Translations under genes and position numbers: made by a program
From: Peribacillus simplex NBRC 15720 = DSM 1321
GTDB lineage: Bacteria > Bacillota > Bacilli > Bacillales > DSM-1321
Length of the DNA stretch: 64,000 bases
Direction: 5' to 3'
Assembly: GCF_002243645.1 (NCBI RefSeq)
Contig: NZ_CP017704.1
Location: 3,676,001-3,740,000, forward strand
Shown here: positions 41,646 through 50,290 of the stretch, one piece after another
How the letters are laid out: every line of letters starts with the position of its first letter
Numbering within the stretch: position 1 is the stretch's first letter
The notes under the pieces: model-generated
What the model was told of the DNA's origin: nothing
Seen by the model: only the letters and a program-made list of their open reading frames with translations
Database searches by the model: none

Positions 41646-42794
41646 ATGGATAATAAACAAGTTGCAAAAGAAATTCGTTCGGCTATAAAAAAAGGCAATA
41701 TTGAAAAAGTAATTGAATTAATCGGCTCTAATGCTGAACATTTAAATATGATGACTCCTTTTGGTACATGGCTTCATGTCGCAGCTTCTAGAGGGGAGTT
41801 AAATATAGTTAAAAAACTAATAGAACTTGGTTCAAATATTAATGTGCTAGGTGGAGTATACGGTGGTGGAGCATTGAACGAAGCTGCTTCAGCAGGGCAT
41901 ATTGATATAGTAAGATATTTATTATCTTGTAGAGCTGATATGGACGTAAGCGAACCAGAAAGAAACCCATTGTTTGGTGCAATTAGTAATGGGCATGTTG
42001 ATATTGCAAAACTATTAATTGAAAGTGGTATAGATACGGATGTTAAATATAGTGGTGAATCTAAGAAAGATATGGACGCATTAACTTTTGCAAGGGAACA
42101 AGGGCAAGAGGAAATAGTTAAGTTATTTGAAAATCAAAAAGGGTGGTCTACTACTGTAACTGAAACAAACGATAATGATCAAGACCATCATAATGTGATT
42201 TTAGAGCATGTGGCTAAATACTTTGGCCCTATCAAAAATACTATAAGTGAAACTGTTCCTGGTAGTAGAGTGTCGGTCAATATTCACATAATTCCTCCAT
42301 CAATAAATAAAGATTTCGTAACTCTTGTAACTACAGGTATGAGTGATCAACCTATGGACTATTCAGACAAAGAAAGTGCTTTTAAATATGCGGAGTTATT
42401 ACTAAAATTGCCTTCAAGTTGGATAGTTGAGAATGAAAATATGAAAGATCAAAACCATTATTGGCCTTTTGGGTGGCTGAGGAAAGTGGCTCATATTCCT
42501 CATATTTATGATGGATGGCTTGAAGAAGGGGTTATTCTTCCAAATGGAGAACCACCTCAGCCATTTGCATCAAATACAAAGTTATCATGCATAATGGTTT
42601 GTCGTTCCCAAGAATCCGAGATGGATAACGTTCATACTAAACAGGGAAACATACACATTTATACACTCGTTCCTATTTATGAAGAAGAAAGAAATCTAGC
42701 ATTGGAAAAAGGCCATGAGTATCTACTTAAAAGAATGAGTAAGAAAGGGATCTCAGATGTATTGGATATACATCGGGTAAATGTTGGTATATAG
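41646..42794 (+). CDS. Ankyrin-SUFU fusion, immunity-like
   Basis: A 382-residue protein. The first 170 residues are ankyrin repeats (GTWLHVAASRGELNIVKKLI, NPLFGAISNGHVDIAKLLIE), homologous to the preceding gene. From about residue 180 a suppressor-of-fused (SUFU) domain follows: HHNVILEHVAKYFG, FVTLVTTGMSDQPMDYSDKE, AELLLKLPSSWIVENENMKD, and the closing IHIYTLVPIYEEERNLALEK. SUFU domains are known immunity modules against secreted nucleases. AAGGAGG lies 12 nt upstream. With its neighbour it forms a two-gene unit. Confidence 0.85.
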   Translation: MDNKQVAKEIRSAIKKGNIEKVIELIGSNAEHLNMMTPFGTWLHVAASRGELNIVKKLIELGSNINVLGGVYGGGALNEAASAGHIDIVRYLLSCRADMDVSEPERNPLFGAISNGHVDIAKLLIESGIDTDVKYSGESKKDMDALTFAREQGQEEIVKLFENQKGWSTTVTETNDNDQDHHNVILEHVAKYFGPIKNTISETVPGSRVSVNIHIIPPSINKDFVTLVTTGMSDQPMDYSDKESAFKYAELLLKLPSSWIVENENMKDQNHYWPFGWLRKVAHIPHIYDGWLEEGVILPNGEPPQPFASNTKLSCIMVCRSQESEMDNVHTKQGNIHIYTLVPIYEEERNLALEKGHEYLLKRMSKKGISDVLDIHRVNVGI

Positions 42795-42834
42795 TAAAAG
42801 TTGTAGACAGTGAAATGGACTTAAGCATGTCACT

Positions 42835-42855
42835 CATGATGGTTGTACCATCATG
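42835..42855 (+). repeat. Perfect short hairpin after ankyrin-SUFU gene
   Basis: CATGATGG-TTGTA-CCATCATG, without a T-run. The rest of 42795-43284 is gene-free apart from the next terminator. Confidence 0.6.
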
Positions 42856-43003
42856 GGGTTGTTTAACGATATTTAGTCATGAAAATAAGAACGATAACTA
42901 AGCAAGATGATATTTTAAATTTAACAGGGAACAACCCATTTCGAAATTAAACAAGAGCGTTAGGTTACGCATTGGATTTGTTATGAAATACTCATAAAGC
43001 TAA

Positions 43004-43049
43004 CAAAAAAGCATTTGATTGTCTTTTAGATGACAAGTGCTTTTTTTTA
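43004..43049 (+). terminator. Repeated spacer-terminator module, copy 1
   Basis: AAAAAAGCATTTGATTGTC pairs with TGACAAGTGCTTTTTTTT. Related copies lie at 44439 and 45645, each followed by the block (C/A)TCATGAA.TTTG.AC (here at 43124-43140). Confidence 0.82.
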
Positions 43050-43284
43050 CATTAGAAAATCAAAATGCAGTTAAACTTAATTTTATGAGAATATAAATGG
43101 TACATTTATGATATTCATAACTCATGAAATTTTGTACATCATGGAGTTTTAGTTCAATACTGGGGTACGTTTCATAAAATCCAATGAAGTCATCAACTGC
43201 CCGATAAATTAGCGAAAAAATTTAGTAGATTATTCCCTTGTTGTATTCTTAAAACTTGTCCGTGCATTACGAAATTCAAGATTA

Positions 43285-43752
43285 GTGGTGATTTTGGTGA
43301 AATATTCAGCTTTACAAGAATATATTAAGCAGTATGGCGAAGATGATGATTTTACAGGTGGAGTAAGTGAAGACAAAGTAAAAGAAACTGAACAAAAATT
43401 ACAGGTCTCATTACCGGAAAGTTACAAGTGGTTTTTAAGAAACTATGGTTATGGTGGATTTTTTGGTGTGGACATAATTGGATATGGTTTTACGGGTCCA
43501 GCAGTAGTAGATGCTACTAAGGGTCATCAAAAGTATTATGATTTAATAGATGGACTTGTGGTTATAGAAGATATTGATGAATTTGCCTATTGCCTCGATA
43601 CTAATAAAATGAAAAATGGAGAATGTCCAGTAATAATGTGGGATAATCATGAAGGCTATGGTCGAACACTTGCCGATAATTTTTTAGACTATTTTATTGA
43701 ACGCCTTGAATTGGCAAAAGCAGATTGGGATGAAGATGAAGAAGATTGGTAA
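43285..43752 (+). CDS. SMI1/KNR4 (SUKH) immunity protein
   Basis: A 155-residue acidic protein. SEDKVKETEQKLQVSLPESY followed by KWFLRNYGYGGFFG is the SUKH N-terminal signature; DNHEGYGRTLADNFLDYFIE is the conserved C-terminal part. The start is uncertain: GTG 43285 or GTG 43297. It is an orphan relative to any toxin gene, but a fragment of an LXG toxin lies 130 bp downstream. A hairpin, AAGTGGATAG-ATCCAGGGA-CTATCCACTT, ends the unit near 43806-43838. Confidence 0.88.
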   Translation: MVILVKYSALQEYIKQYGEDDDFTGGVSEDKVKETEQKLQVSLPESYKWFLRNYGYGGFFGVDIIGYGFTGPAVVDATKGHQKYYDLIDGLVVIEDIDEFAYCLDTNKMKNGECPVIMWDNHEGYGRTLADNFLDYFIERLELAKADWDEDEEDW

Positions 43753-43805
43753 AAGCTAAGGTATCATGCTTTGTTATAAAGTAAGAAATATTTTTATATA
43801 AAGAA

Positions 43806-43838
43806 GAAGTGGATAGATCCAGGGACTATCCACTTTTG
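43806..43838 (+). terminator. Terminator of the SUKH gene
   Basis: AAGTGGATAG / CTATCCACTT perfect 10-bp stem, then TTGATTT. Confidence 0.85.
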
Positions 43839-43879
43839 ATTTATTTAGGTTTTATAAAAAGAACGAAACAGCTCATATA

Positions 43880-43954
43880 GATAAAGACTTTGTGATGGGA
43901 GTTTGGGGTTTTGTCACAGATCCGGGAGAAATGATTGAAGGTGTTGCAAATTAG
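43880..43954 (+). pseudogene. Fragment of an LXG toxin pre-toxin region
   Basis: The 75 bp translate to DKDFVMGVWGFVTDPGEMIE and GVAN, stop. They match GKDFVTGVWDFVTNPGETVE and GVAN in the intact LXG toxin (bases near 38367-38440), at DNA level too. It is a small leftover of a second toxin body, directly before an immunity-like gene, and shows that the immunity genes here once followed toxin sequence. Confidence 0.85.
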
Positions 43955-43980
43955 AATTTCAATGGAAAGGAGAATAATAG

Positions 43981-44337
43981 ATGAGTAAAATGGCAATTAA
44001 GATAAGCACTAATGGTCCATTTAGTAAATGTGTAGTACCCTTAAGAAAGTACACTGGTTTAGGAATTACAGACATAAAAAATAAAATTGAAAACAAAGAA
44101 TTTTTTGCCGAAACGGATGCGAATGATATTGATGAAATGGAGAATTTAAAAGGGTTAGTTGATAATTTGTTGAAGTTAGGGGCAGAAGTAAAAATATTTG
44201 ACAGTGATGAATATGGAGAAGGGATTTTCGATTATCAAGAAATTTCTTACGACGAATTTATAAATAATATTGATCGATTAAAAGAAATTATGGAAGAATT
44301 ACAGGATTACAATGATGCTTTGTCGGACGAAGTTTAA
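43981..44337 (+). CDS. Immunity-like protein with a ribosomal bL12 C-terminal-domain-like sequence
   Basis: A 118-residue protein with AAAGGAG upstream. Residues 10-75 read FSKCVVPLRKYTGLGITDIK, then a helix and LVDNLLKLGAEVKIFDSDEY. This order mirrors the bL12 (L7/L12) C-terminal domain: K.VI..VR..TGLGLKEAK..V, helix, LK.AGA.VE. The acidic tail is separate. Its place between a toxin fragment and an orphan nuclease tip suggests immunity. The bL12 resemblance is by eye and unproven. Confidence 0.6.
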   Translation: MSKMAIKISTNGPFSKCVVPLRKYTGLGITDIKNKIENKEFFAETDANDIDEMENLKGLVDNLLKLGAEVKIFDSDEYGEGIFDYQEISYDEFINNIDRLKEIMEELQDYNDALSDEV

Positions 44338-44438
44338 TTTGAAAAGATTAATGCTATGAATGGGTCTTAATAACATTATTGTGAAAAACATATGTTAAGA
44401 GCTTGTGTTAGTAATGCAACATAAGCGAGTGAAACTTT

Positions 44439-44478
44439 AAAGCACTTGATTGCCTTTTAAGCAACAGGTGTTTTTTTA
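44439..44478 (+). terminator. Repeated spacer-terminator module, copy 2
   Basis: AAAGCACTTGATTGC pairs with GCAACAGGTGTTTTTTT. The downstream block GTACTTGAATAAAGATG (44550-44567) recurs after copy 3. Confidence 0.8.
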
Positions 44479-44583
44479 TGAGATATTTATTCTTTGGACG
44501 ATATGAGTGATTCTTTACTGAAATTCATAGCCCATGAAGTTTGTACCAATGTACTTGAATAAAGATGTATCTATCACCAATGA

Positions 44584-44976
44584 AAATCTCCTATACCTGA
44601 AAAGTGGTATAAAAAGGGTGGGAAAATCTCCATCGATGATAATGGCATTTGGACTTATACTAACAAGTCTGGAATATCAGTAAGTTATCCAAATGGTTAT
44701 CCTGATTTTACACCCTATGTACATCCAAATGTTGAGCCGGTTAAAATCGAGGTACATTCGCCTAAGAATAATCCAAAAGACTTTGAAAATGCAAATATAG
44801 CGGCTAAACTTACAAAAGATACTGATCCTCCAATAATTGATATTAGGAAACCACCAGAAGGGTATACATGGCATCATCATCAAGATGGAAAAACGATGAT
44901 GCTAGTAGATGAAGATATTCATAGAGAGTTTAGACACATTGGTGGTCAATCAAAAGTTAATGGAAAAAATAAGTAA
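44584..44976 (+). pseudogene. Orphan WHH nuclease toxin tip without start codon
   Basis: An open frame from 44584 to TAA 44974-44976, about 130 codons, with no start codon or ribosome-binding site. It reads IPEKWYKKGGKISIDDNGIW ... PPEGYTWHHHQDGKTMMLVD and ends EFRHIGGQSKVNGKNK. GYTWHHHQDGKTMMLVD is the catalytic core of the WHH group of HNH/Endo VII nucleases, found as C-terminal toxin tips. No LXG domain precedes it, so it is a displaced tip that could be revived by recombination with a toxin body. A SUKH gene follows 18 bp later. Confidence 0.85.
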
Positions 44977-44994
44977 GATTAGAGGAGTGCGAAT

Positions 44995-45431
44995 ATGACA
45001 AAAATGAGTAGCAAAAATCCAAAGATTTCTTTACAAGATATAAAACAATTTGAACAGGAGTACGATGTTACTCTACCTAAACAATATGTTGATTTTCTAC
45101 TAGAATACAATGGGGGATATCCTCAAGAATCTAACTTCAGAATATCTGATGATGAAGGAGAAAGTTTAGTTAATAAGTTTTATGGAATTGGGGATATGAA
45201 GATAATTTAGCTAAAGTTTTTGAGGTTTTAGAAGGAGAAATACCGGAAGATTTTATTTCAATTGCTAATGACCCAGGAGGGAATGAAATTTTAATAGGTG
45301 TTAGTGGAGAATACCAAGGAAAGATCTATTTTTGGATTCATGATATAGAACCAGAGGAAGAAATGGGCAATATGTTTATCCTTGCAGATAGTTTTGCTGA
45401 GTTCTTTAATAACCTATATGTATCTGAATAA
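44995..45431 (+). pseudogene. SUKH immunity gene with a one-base deletion
   Basis: Begins MTKMSSKNPKISLQDIKQFE then EYDVTLPKQYVDFLLEYNGG, a typical SUKH N-terminus, with AGAGGAG upstream. The frame ends after GIGDMKII. In the +1 frame it continues: DNLAKVFEVLEGEIPEDFIS, IANDPGGNEILIGV and so on to TAA 45429-45431. Restoring one base (a G) near 45200 gives a full protein of about 146 residues. It is the natural partner of the orphan WHH tip just upstream, and both are now non-functional. Confidence 0.85.
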
Positions 45432-45644
45432 TGATACTTATAGGAAGCTACATTTATCCGTTTTAAGCCAACCTAGAGTTTTTGTAACAATATAAGTTAT
45501 GTCAAATACGAAAGATAGCTAGGCGAGATGGCATTTTAGGCTTACGAAATATCGTTACAAGGAACAAGCTATAAACTTAAGAAATTAAGAAACGCTCGTT
45601 GGTAAAGATAAGATTTGTAATGAATTACTTTATATGGCTAACGA

Positions 45645-45690
45645 TAAAGCATTTGATTGTCTTTGAGGCAACAGATGCTTTTTGTTTTTT
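45645..45690 (+). terminator. Repeated spacer-terminator module, copy 3
   Basis: AAAGCATTTGATTGTC pairs with GGCAACAGATGCTTT, then a T-rich run. The following 130 bp include AGCTCATGAAGGTTGAACCA and GTACTTGAATAAAGATG, as after copy 2. No gene is seen in 45432-45869. Confidence 0.8.
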
Positions 45691-45869
45691 ATGAGATATT
45701 TGGACGACATGAATGATGCATGATTGAAATTCAAAGCTCATGAAGGTTGAACCATTATGGAATAATGATTTTATGCTTTGTATTAAGGTAGAAATGTACT
45801 TGAATAAAGATGAATCAATAGCAACGGCATATCCATTATATGAAAAAATTTAAAAGGGGATCAAAGCGT

Positions 45870-46214
45870 ATGAAATATTCATATGAATTTAAAAGAAACC
45901 CATTAGGATATCTAAGAATTATCCTACCACAAGAAATTAACCTTTTCTCAGACTTCATTGAATATATTGTATTTGAAACAGAAGTGGATGAGTATATTGA
46001 TATTGTTCACAAAGTAGTGGAAGGTGAATACGATGAATTTGAAATAGAAGGGAATGCTACCAGTGTATTGATAAAAAAAGATACAACGGTTCTTCACCAC
46101 TTTTATATCTTCGATAAGCCAAATGAGAATGAAATGGAAACTGAACAATTTAAAGAACTTATGCTAATATGGAGAAACAAAATTCCAGAAAGATACAAAG
46201 AACCAGAGAATTAA
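45870..46214 (+). CDS. Hypothetical acidic protein, probable immunity protein
   Basis: A 114-residue protein, MKYSYEFKRNPLGYLRIILP then a strand-rich acidic body (YIVFETEVDEYIDIVHKVVE) ending WRNKIPERYKEPEN. ATG 45870 is chosen since AAAGGGG lies about 10 nt upstream. Small size, acidity and location inside the immunity cluster suggest immunity. I cannot name the family with confidence. Confidence 0.65.
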   Translation: MKYSYEFKRNPLGYLRIILPQEINLFSDFIEYIVFETEVDEYIDIVHKVVEGEYDEFEIEGNATSVLIKKDTTVLHHFYIFDKPNENEMETEQFKELMLIWRNKIPERYKEPEN

Positions 46215-46441
46215 GTTTTATAGATCTAGATAAAGTACGGGGATATCCAAAATTTAAAGAGGAGTTGATACAACCATGAAAAGTTGGTTCTATCAACTTT
46301 TATTTTTTGAAGAAATATATTAAATTAAATTTTTTATGTACGCCCATATCCCCTAAATGCTGAAAGAAAGGAACGAAAAAGCTCAAGAAGGGAATTATAT
46401 TCTCGCTGGTTATCCAAATTAATACAAAAGGCTGTGATGGT

Positions 46442-46753
46442 ATGTTGTCTTCTAACAAATTAGAAGAATCTGTTTTTCAGTTCTTGGCTGGAACTTTTCA
46501 TCAGGATATTGAATCTCCAGAAGATGCATTAGAAGAATTATTAACAGAGGAAAGTAAAGAGTTTCTGGAATCTGCTATTGTCTTTTTAACAGATTTTATA
46601 GGAAGTGAGTATTCAGATATCGAAAAGAATGAATACATTCAATCTTGTGCAGATGGTGTGTACTTTCCATCTCTTGATTTAGAACCACTTCAGTGGCTCT
46701 ATCAAGTAATTGAACAAATAAAAGAAGCTGTTAAAAAAAATATCAATAGGTGA
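46442..46753 (+). CDS. CdiI-like immunity protein
   Basis: A 103-residue all-helical acidic protein: [40 protein letters not shown]. The pattern resembles the small contact-dependent-inhibition immunity family CdiI_2 (an initial helix, F.QD.....DAL..., then a long helix pair). The ribosome-binding site is weak. Assignment is tentative; location in the immunity cluster supports it. Confidence 0.6.
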   Translation: MLSSNKLEESVFQFLAGTFHQDIESPEDALEELLTEESKEFLESAIVFLTDFIGSEYSDIEKNEYIQSCADGVYFPSLDLEPLQWLYQVIEQIKEAVKKNINR

Positions 46754-46825
46754 GTTTGATTTTATCACTTCTATTAGTTATGTATAATAGTAATTTTAAA
46801 ATTATTGAAATTAAGGTGAGTTACT

Positions 46826-47281
46826 GTGGATAAAAAAACTATTAGTTTCCTTGAACAGTTACTTTATAATACAGATAAAGACTATATAATCAGTGAGCTA
46901 ACGAATACAGACAACCCTTTATTACTTCATTATTTTGCTGCAAATTATAATTGGAATAGTGGGTTTGACATACCAAGAGTTATTTTAGAAAACGAAGCTT
47001 GTGATTTAGGAACGGGTTTACTAATATTTCATTATGCAGAAGGCTATCGTATGTTAGAAAATTCTGATGGAGTTTCAAGTTCTTCATTAGAGGAATGGAA
47101 AGATTCTTTGAATAAGATTTACAATAAACTTATAAACTTTGAGTTTAAATCTCAGAATATTTCCTTTGACCCTGATTTAACAAAAATTCAAAAGTATAAG
47201 TTGAAAAAGAATAACCCAAACATTCCTGATATTCTTATTAATAAATCACCAGGCGAAGTGGTTGACATTCCTAAACTATAA
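46826..47281 (+). CDS. DUF4274-type immunity-like protein
   Basis: A 151-residue protein read from GTG 46826 with AAGGTGAG upstream. The core NPLLLHYFAANYNWNSGFDI and ILENEACDLGTGLLIFHYAE fit the DUF4274 family, which is common beside Imm and SUKH genes. The C-terminal part is lysine-rich and possibly a repeat-like tail. The function is unknown; cluster context suggests immunity. Confidence 0.72.
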   Translation: MDKKTISFLEQLLYNTDKDYIISELTNTDNPLLLHYFAANYNWNSGFDIPRVILENEACDLGTGLLIFHYAEGYRMLENSDGVSSSSLEEWKDSLNKIYNKLINFEFKSQNISFDPDLTKIQKYKLKKNNPNIPDILINKSPGEVVDIPKL

Positions 47282-47290
47282 TGTAAATGT

Positions 47291-47330
47291 TTTAAACCTT
47301 GATTGGCTTAAGCTTTTCAAGGTTTTTTAT
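47291..47330 (+). terminator. Terminator, copy 2 of the duplicated block
   Basis: AAACCTTGATTGGCTTAAGC..TCAAGGTTTTTT, as at 40254. The duplicated block goes on through the leader to the second Syd copy. Confidence 0.85.
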
Positions 47331-47447
47331 GTTATTTAGAGTTCAAAATTACACCTAAAGTTATAGATGAGATCGATTTTTAGGTTGTTATTCTATTAGT
47401 GTATAAAATTTTTGAAATGGGTTTAATAATCGAAAAGGGTGATATCT

Positions 47448-47690
47448 TTGTCTATTTAGAAATTAATGGGCCAATACTTCAGAATGAGACAAGAGCTTGT
47501 GGATGAAGGAATGGACTTCTTATTTAAGACTCCAGTGACTGAAGATGTTAATTCAATAATTTATGAAGGTGAAGTTGACGAAGAAGATTATATTACATGG
47601 AAACCTGTAGAAAAAACTACTTTACATGACTTAAAGGAGTTAGAAGAGAACTTAGAAGTGGTATCCGTATCTGTGTTCTTTTATTTTTGA
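47448..47690 (+). pseudogene. Second, truncated Syd copy
   Basis: Closely matches the Syd gene at 40407 for about 200 bp (shared GEVDEEDYITWKPVEKTT). Codon 4 of the equivalent frame is TAG (TCTATTTAGAAA versus TCTATTAAGAAA), and after EENLEVV the sequence diverges into VSVFFYF, stop. Translation could restart at ATG 47466 but would yield only the N-terminal half. Duplicated upstream sequence shows that terminator, leader and gene were copied together. Confidence 0.85.
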
Positions 47691-47768
47691 TGAAAATTTG
47701 AAAATTTTACTATTCTATATGTCTTAAAATGATATAATGCTATAGCTACATTTTAAGGAGGGCTATTT

Positions 47769-50123
47769 TTGAAGTACTTAATACGCACTGTATGGATACT
47801 TTTATTGTTTTTGGCTTTTATAGCAATGGATTTGAGTAGGGAAGCACATGCGGCAGAACGGAAATTCGATTTGGGTTTTACACCCCTTGATACAATGATG
47901 GATTCGGAACGCTCCACTATTTATATGACAAGAGTGGACAGCAAAGAAATATATGCGGTTAATTATAAAACGGGTGAGATCCAAACGCTCACTTTACCGT
48001 ATACGGCAGAGCGCTTGGACATCTACCAAAATCATCTATATGTAACGCAACCAAAAATTGCGCATGATAAATATAATTTTGGCCCATATGAAGGTGCAAT
48101 TGCGGTTGTTAATTTAGATAACTTGACTTTTAATCATTTAATCGATGTGGATGCAGATCCCTATGATATTGCTGTCGATCAAGATGGCTTTATCTATATT
48201 ACACCCGGTTCTGGCCAGCATAATAATATGAAAGTATATGATTTATCGACAGAGACCGAAGTATATAATAGCCAGGCCGAGGCAATAATGTCCGAGCGTT
48301 CTGTTATTTATTACAATGTCGTGGATTCTAAACTTTATACGATTCCAAGTACGGTACGTCCAGTTGGAATTACATCATTTAAAATAGAAAAAGGCAAGAT
48401 ATTGGATATTTATTCTTCACTGTATACAGGTGATTATAAATTAAATAAAACGGCCCAAATTTCTCCTGATGGATTGCGTTTGTACAATAGCGGAGTTGCA
48501 TTCAATATTGAGGCAACTGCACCTAATTTATTTAAAGAAAAATATGTATTCGATCAGGCATATAGCTATTTTGCATTTAGTAAAAAAGATCAATTAACAT
48601 TCGCAGCAGGAGCTACAGGTGGTATCGATGTGTACAAGTATGATACGAATAAATATTTATACACACTTCAAAATGGTGTTGTTGCAAATCAGCTTTTCTA
48701 TCAGAATGGGCTGATGATGATTCGAGATCATACTTTAACGGTAAATTCAAATATTCAAGCTGAAACTTTACGTATTTTCACGCAACAATATCGTAATGGC
48801 TATGATCGTAAAAATAAGCCTGTTATGAATGATTTAAAAACTAGTATGACAAAATTCCCGACAGACACCGCATTCGAGGTGTTGTTTAATCAACATATTA
48901 ATGTAAAAGATACTAGTGAAATCAAGCTAACAGGGCCAGAGGGTCCAGTTCCAATAAAAATTACATCGGATAATGGATTATTATCGATTGCGCCTACACA
49001 GAGGCTACAAGATGCTTCCAATTACACGTTAACGATATCGAACAGCGCTCTAACAGGCTACAAAGGAGAACAACTGGCGAAAAGTCTCAAATTTCAACTC
49101 AAAACAATTATTCCTGAAATAGAAAAACTGACTCTTCAAATAGATGATAAAAAAGTTCCGGGGAAATATTTCTTTACTGCACAAGCAACGGGTGGTTATA
49201 AACCTCAATACCTTTATTATGTAGTCGAAGGGGATGCTGGTACGGGACCCGTTCTTCAAAAATTCAGCAATACTTCGAGCTACACATGGCAACCGAGTCA
49301 TAATGGTCTATATACAATGATTGTGAGAGCAAAAAGTACTGGTGCTGATGTGGGCTCTGAAAAAGTGTCGAGATATAATGTATTAGTGGATGATCATGAA
49401 ATACCAACTGCAACGTTTAAGGTGAACAAGAAAACGTGGACAAATCAGGATGTCAAAATTGATATTACAGCTAAGGATAATGGTGGCATTGATTATATCG
49501 CTTATCCAGAATACGGCATCAAATACGACTCACAAATGACGTTTACAGCAATAGAAAATGGCACGTATACATTTCAAGTATTTGATTATGTAGGAAACGT
49601 ATTTGAGCGCTCAGTGAAGGTATCGAATATTGATAAGGTTAAACCGAAAATAACATTAAAAGTGAGTACAACAGCACCTACGAAAAATAGTGTTATACTG
49701 ACGGCACAAGCAACTGACAAAAATGGTATTAAGCGTATCAAACTACCGAATGGTAAGTATGTTCAAACGGCCAAAACTACTTATAAAGTAAATGAAAATG
49801 GAAAATACACATTTATTGTAGAAGATGTAGCAGGCAACCAAATGACAAAATCGATTACCGTCAAATCAATTGATCGAAAAGCGCCAGCTGTACCAAAAAT
49901 TAATAAAATAACGACGAAGACAAAACAGATTACAGGCAAAGCTGAGAAAGCTGCAACCGTATATATTTATAATGGCAGCAAATATGTAAAGAAAGGCACT
50001 GTGGATTCAAAAGGTAATGTTAGCATCACTATACCAAAACAAAAAAAAGATAGGATATTAAGTTTCTATGCTGTAGATAAGGCCAAGAATAAAAGTAAAA
50101 TTGCGAAAGTACAAGTGAAATGA
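47769..50123 (+). CDS. Large secreted surface protein with beta-propeller and Ig-like repeats
   Basis: A 784-residue exported protein from TTG 47769 (GGAGGG upstream; TATAAT at 47735-47740 region). The signal peptide ends at AHAAE near residue 30. Residues 40-370 form a propeller-like domain with repeating D.....Y......I turns (DADPYDIAVDQDGFIYITPG). An SbsA-type Ig domain follows (FNQHINVKDTSEIKLTG). Next are triple-strand Ig modules (YYVVEGDAGTGPVLQKFSNT; GTYTFQVFDYVGNVFERSVK), then a C-terminal Big-type domain (ITGKAEKAATVYIYNGSKYV). No LPxTG or S-layer homology motif is seen, so attachment is unclear. It lies outside the immunity cluster by function. Confidence 0.82.
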   Translation: MKYLIRTVWILLLFLAFIAMDLSREAHAAERKFDLGFTPLDTMMDSERSTIYMTRVDSKEIYAVNYKTGEIQTLTLPYTAERLDIYQNHLYVTQPKIAHDKYNFGPYEGAIAVVNLDNLTFNHLIDVDADPYDIAVDQDGFIYITPGSGQHNNMKVYDLSTETEVYNSQAEAIMSERSVIYYNVVDSKLYTIPSTVRPVGITSFKIEKGKILDIYSSLYTGDYKLNKTAQISPDGLRLYNSGVAFNIEATAPNLFKEKYVFDQAYSYFAFSKKDQLTFAAGATGGIDVYKYDTNKYLYTLQNGVVANQLFYQNGLMMIRDHTLTVNSNIQAETLRIFTQQYRNGYDRKNKPVMNDLKTSMTKFPTDTAFEVLFNQHINVKDTSEIKLTGPEGPVPIKITSDNGLLSIAPTQRLQDASNYTLTISNSALTGYKGEQLAKSLKFQLKTIIPEIEKLTLQIDDKKVPGKYFFTAQATGGYKPQYLYYVVEGDAGTGPVLQKFSNTSSYTWQPSHNGLYTMIVRAKSTGADVGSEKVSRYNVLVDDHEIPTATFKVNKKTWTNQDVKIDITAKDNGGIDYIAYPEYGIKYDSQMTFTAIENGTYTFQVFDYVGNVFERSVKVSNIDKVKPKITLKVSTTAPTKNSVILTAQATDKNGIKRIKLPNGKYVQTAKTTYKVNENGKYTFIVEDVAGNQMTKSITVKSIDRKAPAVPKINKITTKTKQITGKAEKAATVYIYNGSKYVKKGTVDSKGNVSITIPKQKKDRILSFYAVDKAKNKSKIAKVQVK

Positions 50124-50290
50124 TGTTTTTCATTGTTCTTTATCTATTTATTAGTGACCCGTAAAGATAATGTGCAAAATAAGGTGTTAGAGGATATTCC
50201 ATTAGGTTGGATTAACGGTGGATGATAGAAAAATCGAGTAAATGGAATATTAATGAGTAAGTTCGGCACCTGAAAGGAAGTAACGATTAT

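Noticed and set aside
44677-44883. Minus-strand ORF opposite the WHH nuclease tip
   Set aside because: Shadow frame rich in Ile, Trp and Met with no start signal; the plus strand carries the recognisable nuclease.
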